The notes below the pieces were generated by a model, which did no database searches, was not told the origin of the DNA, and saw only the letters and a list, made by a program, of their open reading frames with translations. A DNA stretch of 64,000 nucleotides, taken from contig CM017558.1 of the NCBI GenBank assembly GCA_007844125.1, forward strand, positions 49,384,772-49,448,771. Reading direction: 5' to 3'. Positions 59,260 to 64,000 of the stretch are shown in pieces. A program made the position numbers and the translations under genes. Position 1 is the first letter of the stretch; every line of letters begins with the position of its first letter. Origin of the DNA: Sinonovacula constricta. Its lineage: Eukaryota; Mollusca; Bivalvia; Cardiida; Solecurtidae.

Positions 59260-59396
59260 GTTAACCAAGGACAGATAACTAGGTTATGGTACTCGAGTAA
59301 AACAAATAGAATACCCCCCCGCCCCCATTTAACTCCGACCAGGTTAACCAAGGACGGATAACTAGGTTATGGTACTCGAGTAAAACAAACAGAATC
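59260..59396. repeat. 54-bp direct repeat, two copies 83 bp apart
   Basis: GTTAACCAAGGAC(A/G)GATAAC and the following TAGGTTATGGTACTCGAGTA occur at 59,260-59,313 and 59,343-59,396, separated by a C-rich spacer. Confidence 0.9.
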
Positions 59397-60324
59397 CTTT
59401 ATGCATGTCCCCACACAGATATAGTGGAAATTGTGTTAAAGAAACCTGGCAATGTCGCAGGATTAGACGGGTGGTCATCTGTGAAAGATTTACGTTATCG
59501 TTATGGTCTGGGTTACAAATGGATACACCTAGATGTAGTTGAAGTTTTTATACAGTTATGTAGGCAAAGATTGCGTGATTGTCAATCACACAAATAAATA
59601 ACAGAAGTGATGCTTCTCTCTGTGACACTTATATACATTACAAAACAGTGTTACTATTCAATTTACTTGCACTCCCGTTTTGGGATTTTCAAACACTGTA
59701 CTAGAATGGTACACATACGAGTATTCCAATAGACCAAATAATATGTATATATTGTTATCGCAGGCTTATCGAATACGGGTATCCTGTCTTATAAATGTAG
59801 AAATATGAAGAGCTTCCAGCAAATTATCTCTCTAGTTGGTATATTGGTGCTGGTGGTTGTTATCTTTTTCAAAAACCTTGTGAAATCCACAAATTAATTG
59901 AGGAAATTAGCCAATTACATATTTGTTATTACTTATGTTAATTCTGACGTTATAATTTTTATTAGTGTACATAGACACAACTCATCTGTACAATGATTAA
60001 GCTTGTATTTTGAAACAGGCGACCACGTTTACAAATAAAATGTAATTGGTTGCGAATACATTATGCACGATTTTTAACCAAGCGAACGATTTCATATACT
60101 TTCACCTTTCTTGTTGTAACAGGGTATGCTTTATTGTTGTAAAATAAATGAAATAAAACATCGTAAAGTTTTCTTTATTTTCTAATTATTTATTCAACGC
60201 TAATCTAGTATTTCCTTTTTAAATATGACGATCTCAAAGTAATTTGTTAATTTCGTGAAAGGTACATGTAAACATAAAACTGGTCAACTCTAGTTATATG
60301 TATATCGAAGGGAAATAACTCGTA

Positions 60325-60330
60325 TATAAA
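60325..60330 (+). promoter_or_regulatory. TATA box of a probable fourth HSPA12-like gene
   Basis: TATAAA at the same spacing from the conserved 5'-exon block as in gene 1. Confidence 0.55.
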
Positions 60331-60354
60331 TTTTGGTAGGTATTTCCTACTTTC

Positions 60355-60503
60355 GTTTTCGCTCACAACACCCTCGGATGTTTCTTAGTAAGAATCGTAG
60401 TGTTTTACTCTTAAAATCTTAATTATTCAAGAGGAGGATGATTTCAACTTCTTAAAAATAGTCGGAAAGTGACTAAACCAAAGGTTTGCGGTACGGCATA
60501 TCG
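60355..60503 (+). other. probable 5' exon of a fourth HSPA12-like gene
   Basis: Block homologous to the 5' exons of genes 1-3 and closest to gene 1 (GGAAAGTGACTAAACCAA shared), ending TCG|GTAAGT. The intron-1 block follows, but no coding exon appears before the window ends, so the gene should continue to the right. A 5-codon uORF (ATG near 60,438) is present. Confidence 0.55.
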
Positions 60504-61549
60504 GTAAGTACTAAACATAAAGAATTACTTATACTGATCTGCTTAAACGCATTTATGGTTACAAATAAGTTTCACTTTCTCTTTAATAAACATTGCTTTA
60601 GTCCCCATGGTAACCCTCTGTGAAAAGTATTTTATGAGGGTTCACTCTTTCTTTTCAACTCGACATACATCCTCCGAAAATCGCAAGTATCCGAAATATC
60701 TACATGCTGTTTCAAAAGCTGGTTTGAGCTACTTCCCTTTACTTTCTGCAGCAGTGTAAGGGGATAAACACCAATAAATAAGTATGTAATATAGAGGTTA
60801 GACGTCGTTTAATACGACTTTCTATGTTCCATAGTAAATCGCGAAAAGTTTTAAACAAATTGTACCATGACCCAGTAGTGATTGACCCCCATATCCATAC
60901 ATAGGTGATCAGTGTTATTCATTGCTATTCATTGCCTATTAGAAAAAAACCTAACATAAGCCAACTTTCATTAAATTTATTAAGATTACGATTCATTGAA
61001 AACACATACTGTCAATGTCTCAGTCGTTAACCCACAAATGTCACTGAAATATGTTCTTTTGTTGTGTAGAACAGTCCATTATTGTGCATAGGCGTTCAAG
61101 ATTTTTACTTTCTTTACATGGTCTTAGCCTCCTTTTGACTCCAAGTGATTATCTTCGTAATAGGAAATCTTATCCTAAAACATAAAGTTACACTTTTATA
61201 TAAAAGGAGAAGTCAACAGGTTATACTTCCGTTCAATTCTAGAGATTCGAAACATCGCTCTGTACCAAAGGGGGTAGAAGGAAGCTCAATGTGAACATAC
61301 TGTTAAGATATGTGTCAGATTCTTTTATTCGTTGTTTACCATTGTCATGCTTTTTGTTTTTCATTGGTTAAAATATTCTTTTTACTTATGTTTTTTACGG
61401 TTTGCGGAGACGGCATGACCTTCAGTCATAAATACTGCTTTACTCACAGTTATAATACGCATTGATTGTAGTTCATTAACCAATATCACATCGAATGATT
61501 TCCCACTGGGAAAAAAATAATTGGTCAGGTATACACGACCTTGGTGTTT

Positions 61550-62135
61550 GAAAAGGCTCTGGGCCTTGGCAGAGGAGCGCAACAAAGTGATAAATGAGAG
61601 ACTAAAAGTAGTCGAAGAGAAAGTGGAGGGTTGTGATATTTCCCAGGACAAGTTGTATGATAGGGTATTAGAATTAGAAGCCGGAAAGAATGCTTTAAAG
61701 GATGACATTGTTTATATGCAATCACAGTCCATGCGAAATAATTTAGTATTTGCAAACATCGAGGAGATTAGTAACGAGTTAGGTGATGACACTGAAAAGA
61801 TTCTCCGATCGTTTCTAGAAGAAAAGATGAAGATAGCTAAAGAATGCACAGAGAAAATTAAGTTTGACAGGGTTCACAGAATGGGTGCGAGGAAGAGCAA
61901 TGGAAGCCGAATGATAGAAGCAAAATTTAACCGATTCAAAGATAGAGAATTCGTGCGAAAACAGGCCAAAACTCTTAAAGGGACGACTTATTATGTAAAC
62001 GAACAGTTTCCTAAAGAAGTGGCGGATAAACGTCGACGACTTGTGCCCAAGATGAAGGAAGCCAGAAATAAGGGTAAAAACGCGTGGATTTCATACGACA
62101 CGCTGTATGTGGACGGCCGGGCGGTACGGGAGTAG
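61550..62135 (+). CDS. LINE ORF1 protein (5'-truncated), first copy
   Basis: An open frame from 61,521 gives 204 codons, but the first ten or so come from host intron sequence; LINE similarity starts near 61,550. A coiled-coil-like region (EERNKVINERLKVVEEKVEG) is followed by MRNNLVFANIEE and FDRVHRMGARKSNG, then FNRFKDREFVRKQAKTLKGT and VNEQFPKEVADKRRRL, the RRM plus C-terminal domain arrangement of L1-type (Transposase_22) ORF1 proteins, which bind RNA as trimers. The stop is TAG at 62,133. Confidence 0.85.
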
Positions 62136-62305
62136 GGGTACGATGGGGGTGACATAAAAGTGCTATCTTGGAACGTTAATGGACTTTCCAGTGCTAAAAA
62201 GGACGATCCGGCTTTTGTTGACTATTTATCAAAATTTGATATTGTTTTTCTATATGAGACATGGGCAAATGCCTCCAGTGACATCGAGTTTAATGGTTTT
62301 AATCC
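62136..62305 (+). pseudogene. LINE ORF2 start, endonuclease domain fragment
   Basis: In the same frame as ORF1, directly after its TAG: VLSWNVNGLSSAKKD, then FDIVFLYETWA, the N-terminus of the APE-type endonuclease. It is cut off after EFNGFN, where segment S begins. There is no ATG between the ORF1 stop and the endonuclease motif in this frame. Confidence 0.8.
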
Positions 62306-62306
62306 C

Positions 62307-62446
62307 TCTTCAATCATTATTTTACTTTACACTTTACATGTATGCTGCTAGTTTGTTATTTGGACCTATCCGTGACACAGAAAAATCAAGTTTGTTGTGT
62401 AAGTTTAAGTTATATCCTTAATTGCTAGACATATATGGCGCAATCA
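62307..62446. repeat. segment S inserted at the 1.8-kb duplication junction
   Basis: Matches 57,107-57,246 with one visible difference. It joins the truncated LINE ORF2 to the start of the second duplicate. Confidence 0.9.
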
Positions 62447-63348
62447 TTTCTTTTCAACTCGGCATACATCCTCCGAAAATCGCGAGTATCCGAAATATCT
62501 ACATGCTGTTTCAAAAGCTGGTTTGAGCTACTTCCCTTTACTTTCTGCAGCAGTGTAAGGGGATAAACACCAATAAATAAGTATGTAATATAGAGGTTAG
62601 ACGTCGTTTAATACGACTTTCTATGTTCCATAGTAAATCGCGAAAAGTTTTAAACAAATTGTACCATGACCCAGTAGTGATTGACCCCCATATCCATACA
62701 TAGGTGATCAGTGTTATTCATTGCTATTCATTGCCTATTAGAAAAAAACCTAACATAAGCCAACTTTCATTAAATTTATTAAGATTACGATTCATTGAAA
62801 ACACATACTGTCAATGTCTCAGTCGTTAACCCACAAATGTCACTGAAATATGTTCTTTTGTTGTGTAGAACAGTCCATTATTGTGCATAGGCGTTCAAGA
62901 TTTTTACTTTCTTTACATGGTCTTAGCCTCCTTTTGACTCCAAGTGATTATCTTCGTAATAGGAAATCTTATCCTAAAACATAAAGTTACACTTTTATAT
63001 GAAAGGAGAAGTCAACAGGTTATACTTCCGTTCAATTCTAGAGATTCGAAACATCGCTCTGTACCAAATGGGGTAGAAGGAAGCTCAATGTGAACATACT
63101 GTTAAGATATGTGTCAGATTCTTTTATTCGTTGTTTACCATTGTCATGCTTTTTGTTTTTCATTGGTTAAAATATTCTTTTTACTTATGTTTTTTACGGT
63201 TTGCGGAGACGGCATGACCTTCAATCATAAATACTGCTTCACTCACAGTTATAATACGCATTGATTGTAGTTCATTAATCAATATCACATCGAATGATTT
63301 CCCACTGGGAAAAAAATAATTGGTCAGGTATACACGACCTTGGTGTTT

Positions 63349-63934
63349 GAAAAGGCTCTGGGCCTTGGCAGAGGAGCGCAACAAAGTGATAAATAAGAGA
63401 CTAAAAGTAGTCGAAGAGAAAGTGGAGGGTTGTGATATTTCCCAGGACAAGTTGTATGATAGGGTATTAGAATTAGAAGCCGGAAAGAATGCTTTAAAGG
63501 ATGACATTGTTTATATGCAATCACAGTCCATGCGAAATAATTTAGTATTTGCAAACATCGAGGAGATTAGTAACGAGTTAGGTGATGACACTGAAAAGAT
63601 TCTCCGATCGTTTCTAGAAGAAAAGATGAAGATAGCTAAAGAATGCACAGAGAAAATTAAGTTTGACAGGGTTCACAGAATGGGTGCGAGGAAGAGCAAT
63701 GGAAGCCAAATGATAGAAGCAAAATTTAACCGATTCAAAGATAGAGAATTCGTGCGAAAACAGGCCAAAACTCTTAAAGGGACGACTTATTATGTAAACG
63801 AACAGTTTCCTAAAGAAGTGGCGGATAAACGTCGACGACTTGTGCCCAAGATGAAGGAAGCCAGAAATAAGGGTAAAAACGCGTGGATTTCATACGACAC
63901 GCTGTATGTGGACGGCCGGGCGGTACGGGAGTAG
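63349..63934 (+). CDS. LINE ORF1 protein (5'-truncated), second copy
   Basis: Differs from the first copy at two residues (NERLK/NKRLK and GSRMIEA/GSQMIEA). The ORF is still fully open, as expected for a recent duplicate. Confidence 0.85.
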
Positions 63935-64000
63935 GGGTACGATGGGGGTGACATAAAAGTGCTATCTTGGAACGTTAATGGACTTTCCAGTGCTAAAAAG
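63935..64000 (+). pseudogene. LINE ORF2 start, second copy, runs off the window
   Basis: Reads VLSWNVNGLSSAKK to the last base, in frame with the preceding ORF1 TAG. Confidence 0.75.

Larger units (their letters stand above)
60648..62446 (+). repeat. 1,799-bp tandem duplication, first copy
   Basis: The block from TTTCTTTTCAACTCG is repeated from 62,447 with only scattered substitutions. It contains intron-1 sequence of the fourth gene, LINE ORF1, the start of ORF2 and segment S. Confidence 0.95.
62447..64000 (+). repeat. 1,799-bp tandem duplication, second copy (cut by window end)
   Basis: Continues the sequence of 60,648-62,201 at a constant offset of 1,799 bp. Confidence 0.95.

Noticed and set aside
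59026..59268. Ser-Leu and Arg-Glu repeat ORFs
   Set aside because: They are translations of the CT microsatellite.
60240..60262. TTCGTGAA resembling part of a heat-shock element upstream of the fourth promoter
   Set aside because: Only two adjacent half-units are visible and the other promoters lack them; not enough for a functional element.

Overview
This is nuclear DNA of an invertebrate animal. It is AT-rich and intron-rich, has long (TA)n tracts, tRNA-derived SINEs, LINE fossils and Polinton/Maverick-type debris, and carries a tandem array of HSPA12-type (Hsp70 subfamily 12) genes. That combination, and the known large HSPA12 expansions in bivalves, makes a bivalve mollusc the most likely source; I cannot name the species.

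Layout. 1-5,800: no gene; a 59-61 bp minisatellite, a SINE with clear target-site duplication, a foldback element, a stray copy of the array's intron-1 sequence and a 64-unit (TA)n tract. 6,145-17,265: HSPA12-like gene 1. 17,600-23,340: intergenic SINE remnants, a 78-bp perfect palindrome, and a broken Polinton-type integrase/ATPase into which a small MULE-like element carrying a RecQ-helicase-like fragment has inserted. 23,341-40,283 and 40,284-57,207: two direct copies (units A and B) of a ~16.9-kb block, each with a complete HSPA12-like gene (genes 2 and 3). 57,208-60,300: no gene, simple repeats. 60,300-64,000: promoter and 5' exon of what is probably a fourth gene lying beyond the window; its first intron is invaded by a 5'-truncated LINE, and a 1.8-kb piece containing that LINE is itself tandemly duplicated.

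The three complete genes share one architecture: a probable non-coding first exon, then six coding exons of identical length (333, 128, 100, 163, 135, 914 nt) encoding 590 residues each. The products should be cytosolic Hsp70-like ATPase-fold proteins lacking the classical substrate-binding domain. Gene 1 has lost two catalytic-site residues in the second phosphate motif and may be a pseudo-ATPase. Genes 2 and 3 have lost the TATA box seen in gene 1 and in the gene-4 promoter, and gained a 12-codon upstream ORF ending one base before the start codon. Units A and B are mosaic: flanks and first coding exon are near-identical, gene bodies much more divergent in exons and introns alike, suggesting gene conversion. 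Differences were counted by eye; no alignment or search was run.
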